DNA of 34,345 nt from Oscillospiraceae bacterium (GTDB lineage Bacteria > Bacillota > Clostridia > Oscillospirales > CAG-272). A program made the position numbers and the translations under genes. The DNA lies in assembly GCA_015064795.1 (NCBI GenBank), contig SVRO01000005.1, positions 1-34,345 of the forward strand, written 5' to 3'. Shown in pieces: positions 14,303 through 22,994 of this stretch. The notes below the pieces were generated by a model that saw only the letters and a list, made by a program, of their open reading frames with translations, was not told the DNA's origin and searched no databases. Position 1 is the first letter of the stretch. Each line of letters starts with the position of its first letter.

Positions 14303-15721
14303 ATGCGACACGAAGAATTTTTGGAAAAGATCCGCTTTCTTACCTGTGCGGTGTTAGGCTTCGGGGTGTCCAACCGTCCTCTCGTACGTTTTCTTATGGA
14401 GCTTGGTGCCAAGAGCATCACCGTTCACGACAAAAAGAGCGTAGAAGAGCTTGGCGGGGAGGCAGAAGCGCTTGCCAGCGAGGGTGTGGGTTTCGTGACG
14501 GGGGAAAGCTATCTCGACGCGATCGATGCCGATGTGATCTTCCGCTCGCCCGGTATTCGCGCCGACAAGGGCGGCATTCCCGAAGCACTTGCGCGGGGAG
14601 CCTTTCTCACCTCGGAAATGGAGCTTTTCTTTGCGATGACGCCTGCGCGCATTATCGCCGTGACGGGAAGTGACGGCAAGACCACCACGACCACGCTGAT
14701 CTCCAAAATTCTCGCCGCTTCGCTTGCTAAAAGCGGAGAGGGGAGAGTCTACGTTGGGGGCAACATCGGGGAGCCGCTTTTGCCGTATGTGAGAGAGATG
14801 ACGGCCAAGGATTTTGCTGTGGTAGAGCTCTCCAGCTTTCAGCTTATGACCATGAAGCAGTCGCCGTGGCGTGCGGTCATTACCAATCTCTCGCCCAATC
14901 ATCTCGATTGGCACACCGATATGGAGGAATATATCGAGGCCAAGCGCAACATTTGCTCGCATTCCGAGATCACGCTTCTCGTCACCAACGCCGAGAACGA
15001 CGTGACGGCGCGGCTTGCCGCAGAGCAGGAGGGATGCGTGACGCTCTTTTCCTCGAAAACCGACGACAAGGAGCGGCTGACGGAAGGAGATCCCAAGCGG
15101 CACGCGATCTACGAAAAGGACGGCAAGATATGTTTCTTTGACGGTAAGGATGAGCGCGAGATCTTAAAAACGGCGGACATTCGGTTGCTTGGGCGGCACA
15201 ACGTGGAAAATTATATGGCGGCCATTGCGGTGCTGGAGGGCCTTGCGGATGCGGAAAGCATTCGAGAGATCGCCACGAGCTTTGGCGGCGTGGAGCATCG
15301 TTTGGAGTTTGTCCGTGAGCTTGACGGCGTGCGTTACATCAACAGCTCGATCGATTCCAGCCCCTCGCGCACGGCGGCGGCACTCTCGGCGCTCACCGAA
15401 AAGCCGATCGTGCTTTGCGGCGGCTACGACAAGCACATTCCCTTCGAACCGCTTGGCGTCGCGCTTTGCGAGCGCGCAAAGGCGGTGGTACTGACGGGTG
15501 CAACCGCACCGAAGATTGCGGACGCGATCGCAAACACGGGAATGGATGCGCCGCCCGTGTATTTGGAGTCGGATTTTGGGGAGGCGGTATACCGATGCCG
15601 CGCCCTTGCCGCGAGCGGCGATATCGTTTTGCTCTCGCCCGCGTGTGCCAGCTTTGACGCGTTTGAGAATTTTATGGCACGCGGCAAATATTTCAAAAAA
15701 ATCGTAACGGAAATGGAATAA
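14303..15721 (+). CDS. murD: UDP-N-acetylmuramoyl-L-alanine--D-glutamate ligase
   Basis: Cytoplasmic Mur ligase that adds D-glutamate to UDP-MurNAc-L-Ala in peptidoglycan synthesis. The N-terminal UDP-binding domain has VLGFGVSNRPLV (17-28). The central ATPase has the P-loop AVTGSDGKTTTT (119-130), the ELSSFQL segment and NLSPNHLDWH. The C-terminal domain has the LCGGYDKH and LLSPACASFDAFENF motifs diagnostic of MurD. The length is 472 aa, slightly above the usual 440-460. I use the ATG at 14303 because a GGGAGGT site (14290-14296) lies 7 bp upstream; an in-frame TTG at 14288 would overlap that site. It heads an operon with three M42 peptidases and an Alr-type enzyme rather than other mur or fts genes. 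Confidence 0.94.
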   Translation: MRHEEFLEKIRFLTCAVLGFGVSNRPLVRFLMELGAKSITVHDKKSVEELGGEAEALASEGVGFVTGESYLDAIDADVIFRSPGIRADKGGIPEALARGAFLTSEMELFFAMTPARIIAVTGSDGKTTTTTLISKILAASLAKSGEGRVYVGGNIGEPLLPYVREMTAKDFAVVELSSFQLMTMKQSPWRAVITNLSPNHLDWHTDMEEYIEAKRNICSHSEITLLVTNAENDVTARLAAEQEGCVTLFSSKTDDKERLTEGDPKRHAIYEKDGKICFFDGKDEREILKTADIRLLGRHNVENYMAAIAVLEGLADAESIREIATSFGGVEHRLEFVRELDGVRYINSSIDSSPSRTAAALSALTEKPIVLCGGYDKHIPFEPLGVALCERAKAVVLTGATAPKIADAIANTGMDAPPVYLESDFGEAVYRCRALAASGDIVLLSPACASFDAFENFMARGKYFKKIVTEME

Positions 15722-15724
15722 AAG

Positions 15725-16768
15725 ATGGAACTTTTCGAAAAAATAATCCAAATCTCCTCCATGATGTCGGTCACGGGCTATGAGGACTACGAGGATTCCT
15801 CACTCCGTGATCTTGTGGAGGGAGAATTTGACGCGATCGAGGCCGATGCGCTCAAAAACCGCATCCTCGTGAAAAAATGCGGCCGCGAAAACGCGCCTAA
15901 GATCCTCATTGACACGCATTTTGACGAGATCGGAATGTACGTCAGCGACATTCATGAGGGCGGCTTCCTTTCGGTCGTCAACATCGGAGGCCTTGATACA
16001 CGCATTTTGCAGGCGGCCGACGTGATGATCTACGGCAAGAAGCTGCTTCGCGGTGTCATTGCCTCCACACCGCCGCATTTGGCGCGCGCGGAGGATAAGG
16101 GCAAGCTTTGCGCGGTGGACAAGCTCTTCATCGATACGGGCTACGATAAGCAGGCGCTCGCCTCGCTCGTTGCGATCGGCACGCCCGTGGGCTTTGCTCC
16201 GAAATATACCCGTCTTGGTGAAAAAATGCTGGCAGGCAAGGGCTTTGACAACAAGGCCTGCGCGGCCTGCGCCATCGAGGCGATCACCAAGACCGCACGC
16301 GAGGAGCTGGCGGGCGACGTCTATCTGTTGCTTTCGGCACATGAGGAGACCGACCGCTTGGGCGGTGTGGTGTGTGGTGCGTACCGCATTCTTCCTGACT
16401 ACGCCATGGTGGTGGACGTCAACCTCGGTCGCACACCCGACACGCCTACGCACGAAACGGTGGCGCTTGGCAAGGGAATCTCGGTCACACTTTCGGCGGT
16501 GACCGACCGCAAGCTGACCGCGCGTACGCTGGCACTTGCCGAGGAAAAGGAGATCCCCGTGCAGAGAATCGTATCGGCCAATTCCACGGGCACCAACGCC
16601 GAAACGCTTGGGCTCGTAAAGGGCGGCATTCCCGTGGTGGACGTGGGACTGCCCTTAAAGTCGATGCATACCTATAACGAGGTCTTGCATCTTGACGATT
16701 GCGATACGCTTACGGCACTGATCGCGGCCTTTATTTGCGATAAAAAGACGGCGGAGGTGTTCGCATGA
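15725..16768 (+). CDS. M42-family metallo-aminopeptidase (first of three)
   Basis: Cytoplasmic binuclear-metal aminopeptidase of the M42 (PepA/FrvX/TET) family. 347 residues. Expected metal and catalytic residues are visible: His 65 in THFDEIG, Asp 175 in KGFDNKACA (most members have DDR here), Glu 206-Glu 207 in AHEETDRLGG, Asp 230 in VVDVNLG, and His 314 in KSMHTYNE. The PDZ-like insertion (about 70-160) follows the first histidine. It is the most divergent of the three tandem copies. The start lies 3 bp after the murD stop, so translation is probably coupled, and its ribosome binding site (GGAA) is weak. Its TGA overlaps the next start (ATGA). Confidence 0.9.
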   Translation: MELFEKIIQISSMMSVTGYEDYEDSSLRDLVEGEFDAIEADALKNRILVKKCGRENAPKILIDTHFDEIGMYVSDIHEGGFLSVVNIGGLDTRILQAADVMIYGKKLLRGVIASTPPHLARAEDKGKLCAVDKLFIDTGYDKQALASLVAIGTPVGFAPKYTRLGEKMLAGKGFDNKACAACAIEAITKTAREELAGDVYLLLSAHEETDRLGGVVCGAYRILPDYAMVVDVNLGRTPDTPTHETVALGKGISVTLSAVTDRKLTARTLALAEEKEIPVQRIVSANSTGTNAETLGLVKGGIPVVDVGLPLKSMHTYNEVLHLDDCDTLTALIAAFICDKKTAEVFA

Positions 16769-17835
16769 GTGAGAAATTAGAATTGCTTCGCTCGCTTTGT
16801 CTTGCCTTTGGCCCCTCGGGATGCGAGGATGAGGTGCGAGAGAAGATCCTTGCAGAAGGAAAGAAATATTGCGCCGATCACCGCGTGGACGGCATGGGAA
16901 ATCTTGTTTTCTCGTTTCGTCCCGAGGGAGCAACGAAAAAAATGATGCTCTCGGCTCATATGGACGAGGTTGGCTTTATGATCCACACGGTCACCGACGA
17001 GGGCTATTTGAAATTTGCCACGCTCGGCGGGATCGACGAGAGGGTGCTTTGCGGAAGATGCGTTACGGTGGGGAACGAGACGCGGCGTGTGAGCGGCGTG
17101 ATCGCCTCCAAGGCCATTCACCATCAGGACGCCGACGAGCGCAAAAAGACCACGCCCGCGAAGGAGATGCTGATCGACATCGGCGCATCCTCGAAGGAGG
17201 AGGCCGAAAAGCTGGTTTCGATCGGCGATTTTGGTACCTTTGACAGCGAATTTTATGAGTTCGGTGACGAGAAGGCACCGCTTATAAAGTCCAAGGCACT
17301 TGACGACCGTCTCGGTTGCGCGGTGATGCTTCTCACGATGCGCAAGATCGCCTCGGGCGAGATCACGCCAAGCATGGAGGTGGACTTCTGCTTCACGGTG
17401 CGCGAGGAGCTTGGGCTTTCGGGCGCGAAGGTGGTCGCGGAGCGACTTGCTCCCGATTACGCGATTGTGCTGGAAACGACGGCGATTGCCGATGTTGCGG
17501 GTACCGAAGCATCACTTCGCGTGGCTGACGTGGGGCAGGGTGGCGCGATCTCACTTTTGGATCGCTCCACCATTTACGACACGGCTTTCGTGCGTTACGC
17601 GCTGGAGCTTGCCGAGGCGAACGGCGTTCCCGCGCAGGTCAAGCGTTTTGTTTCGGGCGGAAACGACGCGGGACATATCCACAAGAGCGGAAAGGGCGTC
17701 AAGTGCTTGGCGCTTTCCGCGCCGACTCGCTATCTCCATTCGCCCTCCTGTGTGGCGGCACTTGCCGATTATGAGGCGGTTGAGAGGTTGGTAGCACTCA
17801 TGCTGAACGACGCGGATCTGGAAAGGAAGGTATAA
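16765..17835 (+). CDS. M42-family metallo-aminopeptidase (second of three)
   Basis: Same family as its two neighbours, 356 residues. The motifs are AHMDEVG (His 65, Asp 67), KALDDRLG (Asp 180), VREELGLSGA (Glu 214-Glu 215), IVLETTAI (Glu 237 in the metal position that is Asp in the other two, a substitution known in part of the family) and RYLHSPSC (His 325). The Glu ligand and the LHSPSC ending place it in a different subgroup from the third copy, so the three are not recent duplicates. The start overlaps the first copy by 4 bp, with GGAGGTG (16754-16760) as ribosome binding site inside the upstream gene. Confidence 0.93.
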   Translation: MSEKLELLRSLCLAFGPSGCEDEVREKILAEGKKYCADHRVDGMGNLVFSFRPEGATKKMMLSAHMDEVGFMIHTVTDEGYLKFATLGGIDERVLCGRCVTVGNETRRVSGVIASKAIHHQDADERKKTTPAKEMLIDIGASSKEEAEKLVSIGDFGTFDSEFYEFGDEKAPLIKSKALDDRLGCAVMLLTMRKIASGEITPSMEVDFCFTVREELGLSGAKVVAERLAPDYAIVLETTAIADVAGTEASLRVADVGQGGAISLLDRSTIYDTAFVRYALELAEANGVPAQVKRFVSGGNDAGHIHKSGKGVKCLALSAPTRYLHSPSCVAALADYEAVERLVALMLNDADLERKV

Positions 17836-17836
17836 C

Positions 17837-18832
17837 ATGTATCAAACACTCAAGGAACTGATAAAGGTACACGGTGTTTCGGGCCGAGAGGGAGCAGTGG
17901 CCAAGGCCATTTCCGAAAAAATAGCCCCCTACGTGGACGAGATCTCTACCGATGCGCTCGGCAACTTGATCGCGCTGAAAAAGGGAAACGGCGAGAATAA
18001 GAGAAAGCGTATGCTTTGCGCGCATATGGACGAGATCGGATTTATCGTCACGTATATTGAGGATAACGGCTTTTTGCGCGTCTCGAATATCGGCGGTATC
18101 CGCTTTATTCCCTCGGCATATATGCCCGTGGTTTTTGAAAACGGACTGCACGGTGTGGTGGCACCCGACGAGGAGCTTGCCAAAAAAGAGGATTACAAGG
18201 CAACGAATTTTTATATCGACATCGGTGCCAAGGATAAGAAGGACGCCGAAAAGCGCGTAAAGATCGGGGATTGTGCCGTGATCGAGCCCTCGCTTACCCG
18301 TCTTGCCGGTGCAAGAGTTGCCGCGCGCCCCGTGGATGATCGCATCGGATGCGCCATTCTCGTGGATATTGCCAAGCGGCTGGAAGTTCTCAAGGACGAT
18401 GTGTATTTCGTCTTTTCGGTGCAGGAGGAGGTCGGCTGTCGCGGTGCGAAAACGGCGGCCTTTGCCATCAAGCCCGACGACGCGCTCGTCTTTGACGTGA
18501 CGGGCACGGGCGACGTGCCGGGAGCCAAGCCCATGGCGATCTCACTTGGAAAGGGCGCGGCTATTAAGGTGAAGGACAGCTCGGTCATTTGCCATGCGGA
18601 AACGGTCGCTCGCTTGCAGGAGCTTGCGCGGGAGAAAAAGATTCCTTATCAAATGGAGATCCTGACCTACGGAGGTACCGACACGAGCTCCATACAGATG
18701 ACGGGAGTCGGCGCCAAGGTCGGTGCGATCTCGATTCCCACGCGCAACATTCACACGGCGACGGAGATCGTGGATATGCACGATGTCGAGGCCTGCCGCG
18801 ATCTTGCGCTGGCGTATCTTTGGGCGGAATAA
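17837..18832 (+). CDS. M42-family metallo-aminopeptidase (third of three)
   Basis: 331 residues with the canonical ligand set: His 63 and Asp 65 in AHMDEIG, the DDR at 167-169 in RPVDDRIG, Glu 197-Glu 198 in VQEEVGCRG, Asp 220 in LVFDVTGTGD, and His 306 in RNIHTATE. The YGGTDTSSIQMTGVG segment (278-292) is typical of YsdC/glutamyl-aminopeptidase-like members. It starts 1 bp after the stop of the second copy, behind GGAAGG. The three enzymes together could supply peptide trimming with different specificities. Alternatively they may form mixed complexes, since the family makes tetrahedral dodecamers; that part is inference. Confidence 0.93.
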   Translation: MYQTLKELIKVHGVSGREGAVAKAISEKIAPYVDEISTDALGNLIALKKGNGENKRKRMLCAHMDEIGFIVTYIEDNGFLRVSNIGGIRFIPSAYMPVVFENGLHGVVAPDEELAKKEDYKATNFYIDIGAKDKKDAEKRVKIGDCAVIEPSLTRLAGARVAARPVDDRIGCAILVDIAKRLEVLKDDVYFVFSVQEEVGCRGAKTAAFAIKPDDALVFDVTGTGDVPGAKPMAISLGKGAAIKVKDSSVICHAETVARLQELAREKKIPYQMEILTYGGTDTSSIQMTGVGAKVGAISIPTRNIHTATEIVDMHDVEACRDLALAYLWAE

Positions 18833-18842
18833 GGAGAAGACT

Positions 18843-20096
18843 ATGGAATTTTCACAAGAACTTTTGGCACTCGCGGCCGAGGCCGAGGCAAAGCTTGCTG
18901 ATATTTTTGCCGAAATCGACCGTGTTTCCTTTGACAATACCTCAAAGATCATGGACAGCTTCCGTGAGCATCGTGTTTCGGACGCTATGTTCAATCCCAC
19001 CAGCGGATACGGCTACGACGACAGAGGTCGTGAGGTGCTGGACGAAATTTGGGCTGACGTGATGGGTGCCGAGGCGGCACTTGTGCGCCCACAGATCGTC
19101 AATGGCACGCAGGCCTTGACCATCGGACTTTTTGGCCTTTTGCGCCCCGGAGACCTCATGCTTTCGATCGCGGGCAAGCCCTACGACACGCTTGAGGAAG
19201 TGATCGGTATCGGCGGAAAAACCGGCAACGGAAGCCTTGCGGATTTCGGCGTGGACTACGAGAAGGTGGACCTTTTACCAAACGGTTGCTTTGATTTTCA
19301 AACGATTGAAAAACGGCTTGCCGAAAACGAGGGCAGAGTAAAGGTCGTGTTTATTCAGCGCTCGAAGGGATACCTCAATCGCAAGACGCTCAGTGTCCGC
19401 GAGATCGGTGAGGCAGTGGCCTTCGTCAAGGCGCGCGCCAAGGATTGCTTCGTGGTGGTGGATAACTGCTACGGCGAGTTCGTGGAGCGCGAGGAGCCCA
19501 CGGCTGTGGGAGCCGACCTTGTCATTGGCTCGCTCATCAAAAACCCGGGCGGCGGCATGGCCGAGACGGGTGGTTACCTTGCGGGTAGCGCACGTGCCGT
19601 TGAGCTTGCCTCTTATCGTTTAACTTCGGTCGGAGTTGGCGGCGAGGTCGGTGCTTCGCTCGGTATGAATAAGAGTCTTTACAAGGGGCTTTTCTACGCG
19701 CCGCACACGGTGTCGCAGGCACTGAAAACCGCACATCTTGCGGCTTACATATTCGAAAAGCTCGGTTACCGTGTGGAGCCGCGCTTTGACGAGGTGCGGC
19801 ACGATATCATTCAAACCGTGATCACCGAGGCGCCCGAAAAGCTGTGTGCGTTTTGCCGCGGCATCCAGAAGGGCTCACCCGTGGACGCTTTCGTGACGCC
19901 GGAGCCGTGGGATATGCCGGGATATGCCGACCAAGTGATCATGGCGGCGGGAGCCTTTACGCAGGGCTCATCCATCGAGCTTTCGGCCGATGGCCCGCTT
20001 CGTCCGCCTTACACCGCCTTCTTCCAAGGGGGACTTACCTACGAGAGCGGAAAGATCGGCATTTTGGCGGCGGCACAAGAGATGATGAATCTTTGA
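18843..20096 (+). CDS. Alr/YnbB-type PLP enzyme (methionine gamma-lyase family)
   Basis: Pyridoxal-phosphate enzyme of the group annotated as aluminium resistance protein, YnbB or methionine-gamma-lyase-like. 417 residues. The N-terminus has FNPTSGYGYDDRGRE (50-64) and RPQIVNGTQAL (82-92), both hallmarks of the group. VVVDNCYGEF (204-213) carries the PLP-ring aspartate. SLIKNPGGGMAETGGY (230-245) has the Schiff-base Lys 233. The true reaction in this family is not well established. The ATG at 18843 has an AAGGAGA site that overlaps the upstream stop codon. In many Clostridia the gene sits near miaA/hfq, whereas here it closes the murD-M42 operon. No clear terminator follows before the next promoter. 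Confidence 0.9.
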   Translation: MEFSQELLALAAEAEAKLADIFAEIDRVSFDNTSKIMDSFREHRVSDAMFNPTSGYGYDDRGREVLDEIWADVMGAEAALVRPQIVNGTQALTIGLFGLLRPGDLMLSIAGKPYDTLEEVIGIGGKTGNGSLADFGVDYEKVDLLPNGCFDFQTIEKRLAENEGRVKVVFIQRSKGYLNRKTLSVREIGEAVAFVKARAKDCFVVVDNCYGEFVEREEPTAVGADLVIGSLIKNPGGGMAETGGYLAGSARAVELASYRLTSVGVGGEVGASLGMNKSLYKGLFYAPHTVSQALKTAHLAAYIFEKLGYRVEPRFDEVRHDIIQTVITEAPEKLCAFCRGIQKGSPVDAFVTPEPWDMPGYADQVIMAAGAFTQGSSIELSADGPLRPPYTAFFQGGLTYESGKIGILAAAQEMMNL

Positions 20097-20114
20097 TTGT
20101 TTACAAAAAATTTG

Positions 20115-20143
20115 TTGATATTTCTCGGATAATCTGATACAAT
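20115..20143 (+). promoter_or_regulatory. Promoter of the lipoprotein-cysteine desulfurase unit
   Basis: -35 TTGATA (20115-20120), 17-bp spacer, -10 TACAAT (20138-20143), 48 bp before the lipoprotein start. Confidence 0.72.
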
Positions 20144-20191
20144 ATATTCTGTAATATCCTGTAATTTGAAAAGTGAAAGGTGAAAGATCAA

Positions 20192-21196
20192 ATGAAAAAA
20201 ATAATTGCCGTTTTACTTCTTGCTATTATGGTTTTGGGTGTCGTTTCCTGCGGAGAGCAGGTGGAGGCTCCTTCGGGCTTTCAGGTGGCCTCGGTGGACA
20301 GCGATCCCTTCTATTTATACGTTCCGAACAGTTGGACGAGCAATGCCTCCAGCGGCATTTCCAGTGCGTATTGCTCGACGGCGGGCAGCGTGCTCGTCAG
20401 TGCCTTCGCGCAAAAGAACGACGCAGGCATCTCGCTTGAGCAGTATACTGCTAAAACGCTGGAAAGCTTCCAGAGAACGCTTGAGGAGTTTGAGCTTGTG
20501 ACCAAGAAGTTGGAGGAGACCGTGCTGGGCTCCTACGCGGCGTATTGCTTTGACTATACGGCTACCTCTGGTAAAAAGGATATGGCCTTCCGCACGTACG
20601 TTTCCAACTACGCCGAGGGCTTTACGGTTTTGACCTATAGCGCGGTAAAGGATTCCTTTGCAACCTATGAGGAGGACTTTGGCGAGATCGTTTCCAAGTT
20701 CACCTTCAAGGTCGAGAACGAAAACGAGATTCCCTCGAAGGAGCAAAACAGCGAGGTGATCGAGGGCTGGCAGCTTGCCTCCAATATCAAATATGAGTAT
20801 GATTTCTACGTTCCGAAGGCTTGGCGTGTAGACAAGACCACCGAGATTCCCACCGCATATTGCTCGGAGGAGTCGCAGGACAATTCGAACGTAACGCTGA
20901 TGTCCTATGTTTTGAATGAGCCGATGACAGCCGCGGAATATTGGGAGAAGACCAAGAGTGAGCTTACGTATGACTATACCGTGTTCACCACCGACGAGAA
21001 TGCAACGCTTGGCGGACTTTCGGCCGTTGCCGTTGAGTACGAGACCGGCCTTGTGGGCATGATGTACCGTATCAAGCAGGTGTTCTGCGCGACCTCGAAT
21101 ATGGTCTACGTTTTCACCTACACCTCGGATGCCACCCATTACGACACGCACTTGGATGCCGTGAACGAGACGATCGCTATGTTTGAGTTTCACTGA
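20192..21196 (+). CDS. Lipoprotein with two tandem PsbP-like repeats
   Basis: Secreted, lipid-anchored protein of unknown role, 334 residues. Residues 1-20 are a lipoprotein signal ending VVSC, with the modified Cys at 20. The rest consists of two similar halves. Each starts with a motif of the pattern F-Y-V-P-x-x-W then A-Y-C-S: FYLYVPNSWTSN...SSAYCS near 39-62 and YDFYVPKAWRVD...PTAYCS near 205-230. Each continues with an antiparallel beta pattern, and the second half ends MVYVFTYTSD. This layout resembles PsbP/DUF1795-type beta domains. I use the ATG at 20192, which has AAAGG 11 bp upstream; a GTG at 20180 is in frame but lies on that site. Confidence 0.75.
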   Translation: MKKIIAVLLLAIMVLGVVSCGEQVEAPSGFQVASVDSDPFYLYVPNSWTSNASSGISSAYCSTAGSVLVSAFAQKNDAGISLEQYTAKTLESFQRTLEEFELVTKKLEETVLGSYAAYCFDYTATSGKKDMAFRTYVSNYAEGFTVLTYSAVKDSFATYEEDFGEIVSKFTFKVENENEIPSKEQNSEVIEGWQLASNIKYEYDFYVPKAWRVDKTTEIPTAYCSEESQDNSNVTLMSYVLNEPMTAAEYWEKTKSELTYDYTVFTTDENATLGGLSAVAVEYETGLVGMMYRIKQVFCATSNMVYVFTYTSDATHYDTHLDAVNETIAMFEFH

Positions 21197-21202
21197 TCTT
21201 TC

Positions 21203-22369
21203 ATGAAAGAAATCTATCTTGATAACAGCGCCACGACGCCGCTTTGCGAAGGCGCAATTGAAGCCATGGGGCGTGCAATGCGGACGTACGGAAATCCGTC
21301 CTCGCTTCACACGATGGGGCATGAGGCGCAAAAGCTTGTGGATGCGGCAAGAGAGGGAATCGGAAGTGCGCTTGGCGTGCGGATGATGAAGCCGGGGGAG
21401 CTGATCTTTACCTCCTGCGGAACCGAGGCCAATAACCTTGCCATCTTTGGCGTGGCGTATGCCAAGGCTCGCCGCGTGGCGAACAAAATCGTAACGACCG
21501 ACTCGGAGCATCCGTCGGTGGAAAAGTCGCTCCGTATGCTTGAGGCGGACGGCTTTGAGGTCGTTCGCATCTCGACGCGAGGTGGTGTGCTGAATTTTGA
21601 ACAGCTCGAGAACGCACTTGACGAAAAGGTGCTTTTGTTGACCATGATGATGGTCAACAACGAAACGGGAGCCGCGTACGACCTTTCGCGCGTCTTTCGG
21701 CTTGCGAAGGAGAGATGTCCGTCGGCCGTCACGCATTGTGACGCCGTGCAGGGCTTCCTCAAGCTTCGCTTTTCCCCTACCGCGATCGGCGCTGACCTCG
21801 TGAGCATCAGCGCGCATAAAATACATGGCCCTAAGGGTGTAGGCGCACTTTATGTGAACCGTGAGATCTTGAAGCAGAAAAAGCTTGCTCCCCGTCTTTT
21901 TGGCGGTGGACAGGAATTTGGCTTTCGGTCTGGCACCGAAAACGTGATCGGTATCGTCGGCTTTGGCGCGGCGGTACGCGAGACGGGAAGGGGACTTGAC
22001 GAAAAGCTTCAAAGAATGGCATCGCTCCGCGAGTATGCGCTTCTTAAGCTGTCGGCACTTGACGTGACGCTGAACGTGCCGATCGGGGACTGTGCGCCGC
22101 ACATTCTTAACTTTACGCTTCCGCGCATCAAGAGCGAGACCATGCTTCACTATCTTTCGGGCGAGGGGATCTACGTTTCGAGTGGCTCGGCCTGCTCGTC
22201 ACATTCCCATGCACCCAGTCCCACACTTCTTGCGTTTGGACTTTCGCCAAGCGACGCAGAAAATTCCATTCGCGTAAGTCTTTCGGAGTACAACACCGAG
22301 GAGGAGATCGACCGCTTTGTTGAATGCCTCAAAAACGGTCTTGGCGTTTTAGTTCGTGTGCGCAAATAA
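21203..22369 (+). CDS. Cysteine desulfurase (NifS/IscS type)
   Basis: PLP enzyme that takes sulfur from cysteine onto an active-site persulfide for Fe-S clusters, thiolated tRNA or thiamine. 388 residues. YLDNSATTPL opens the protein, SCGTEANNLA follows, and Lys 206 in SISAHKIHGPKG binds PLP. RSGTENV lies at about 242-248. The catalytic Cys 331 lies in SSGSACSSHSH, a flexible-loop class I arrangement. The start is only 6 bp after the lipoprotein stop, and no good ribosome binding site is visible, so translation may depend on coupling. thiI, often next to this type of gene in Clostridia, is absent here, as are iscU and iscR. Confidence 0.94.
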   Translation: MKEIYLDNSATTPLCEGAIEAMGRAMRTYGNPSSLHTMGHEAQKLVDAAREGIGSALGVRMMKPGELIFTSCGTEANNLAIFGVAYAKARRVANKIVTTDSEHPSVEKSLRMLEADGFEVVRISTRGGVLNFEQLENALDEKVLLLTMMMVNNETGAAYDLSRVFRLAKERCPSAVTHCDAVQGFLKLRFSPTAIGADLVSISAHKIHGPKGVGALYVNREILKQKKLAPRLFGGGQEFGFRSGTENVIGIVGFGAAVRETGRGLDEKLQRMASLREYALLKLSALDVTLNVPIGDCAPHILNFTLPRIKSETMLHYLSGEGIYVSSGSACSSHSHAPSPTLLAFGLSPSDAENSIRVSLSEYNTEEEIDRFVECLKNGLGVLVRVRK

Positions 22370-22380
22370 AAAACGGCATA

Positions 22381-22420
22381 AAAAATACGGTGAGACATGA
22401 AGTCTCGCCGTATTTTTGTT
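22381..22420 (+). terminator. Terminator of the cysteine desulfurase unit
   Basis: An 11-bp stem TACGGTGAGAC/GTCTCGCCGTA with one T-G wobble (22386-22396 with 22402-22412, loop ATGAA), followed by TTTTTG and preceded by A5. It is symmetric enough to serve the converging ferritin gene as well. Confidence 0.85.
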
Positions 22421-22425
22421 TCATA

Positions 22426-22935
22426 TTAAAGAACCAACGAGGGAGCGGTATAAATTCTTGCCGCAAGTTCTTGGTTGAGCATATACAAACTCTTGGGATC
22501 CGATCCGAACAGATCCATCTTGGTGATCAGATCGTTGGCATTGGTCTCCTCCTCACCTTGCTCCTTGACGAACCAATCCAAGAATTGCATCGTGCGGAAA
22601 TCCTTCACGTCGTAAGCCGCCGCGTAAATATCGTTGATAAGCGAGGTTACATATTCTTCGTGCTCAAGCCCCGCCTTCAGAACGTCCATGTGGCAGGTGA
22701 AGACCTTGTCTGGCTTATTGATGGCCTCCAAGGTGACGACTTGGTTTTCATTCTGCAGATATTGATAGAAAAGCATGGCATGATCACGCTCCTCCTGTGC
22801 CTGTACCATATACCAATTCGCAAAGCCATCAAGGCCTTTCGCCTTGAAATAATTCGAAAAATCAAGGTAAAGGTAGGCGGAATAAAATTCTTTGTTAATT
22901 TGCTCATTTAAAAGTTCACGTACTTTTGCATTCAT
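22426..22935 (-). CDS. Bacterial non-haem ferritin
   Basis: Iron-storage 24-mer subunit with ferroxidase activity. 169 residues forming a four-helix bundle. Ferroxidase-centre ligands are visible: Glu 16 (NKEFYSAYLYL), Glu 49 and His 52 (QEERDHAMLF), a glutamate in GLEHEEYV (91-94) and Gln 126 (VKEQGEEE). The length and motifs match FtnA. The ATG at 22935 follows a GGAGGGTG site (22941-22948); an upstream in-frame ATG at 22950 would overlap it. It is transcribed alone from a strong promoter whose -35 overlaps the stop codon of the next gene to the right. No Fur box is obvious. Confidence 0.95.
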   Translation of the reverse strand: MNAKVRELLNEQINKEFYSAYLYLDFSNYFKAKGLDGFANWYMVQAQEERDHAMLFYQYLQNENQVVTLEAINKPDKVFTCHMDVLKAGLEHEEYVTSLINDIYAAAYDVKDFRTMQFLDWFVKEQGEEETNANDLITKMDLFGSDPKSLYMLNQELAARIYTAPSLVL

Positions 22936-22965
22936 TTTTACACCCTCCAATGCTTTGATATTTTT

Positions 22966-22994
22966 ATTGTAGCATAACTTTGTTTACAAGTCAA
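22966..22994 (-). promoter_or_regulatory. Ferritin promoter
   Basis: -35 TTGACT (22989-22994), 17-bp spacer, -10 TACAAT (22966-22971), reading leftward. The TGA stop codon (22991-22993) of the DUF368 gene lies inside the -35 hexamer. Confidence 0.83.

Noticed and set aside
15725-18832. Recent tandem amplification of one M42 gene.
   Set aside because: The three proteins differ throughout and in metal-ligand choice, and the DNA shows no long near-identical stretches, so they are old paralogues.
20315-22150. Open frame of 611 codons on the minus strand across the lipoprotein and the cysteine desulfurase.
   Set aside because: It spans two well-supported genes and the gap between them, its product is rich in basic residues with no domain, and no start signal is present.
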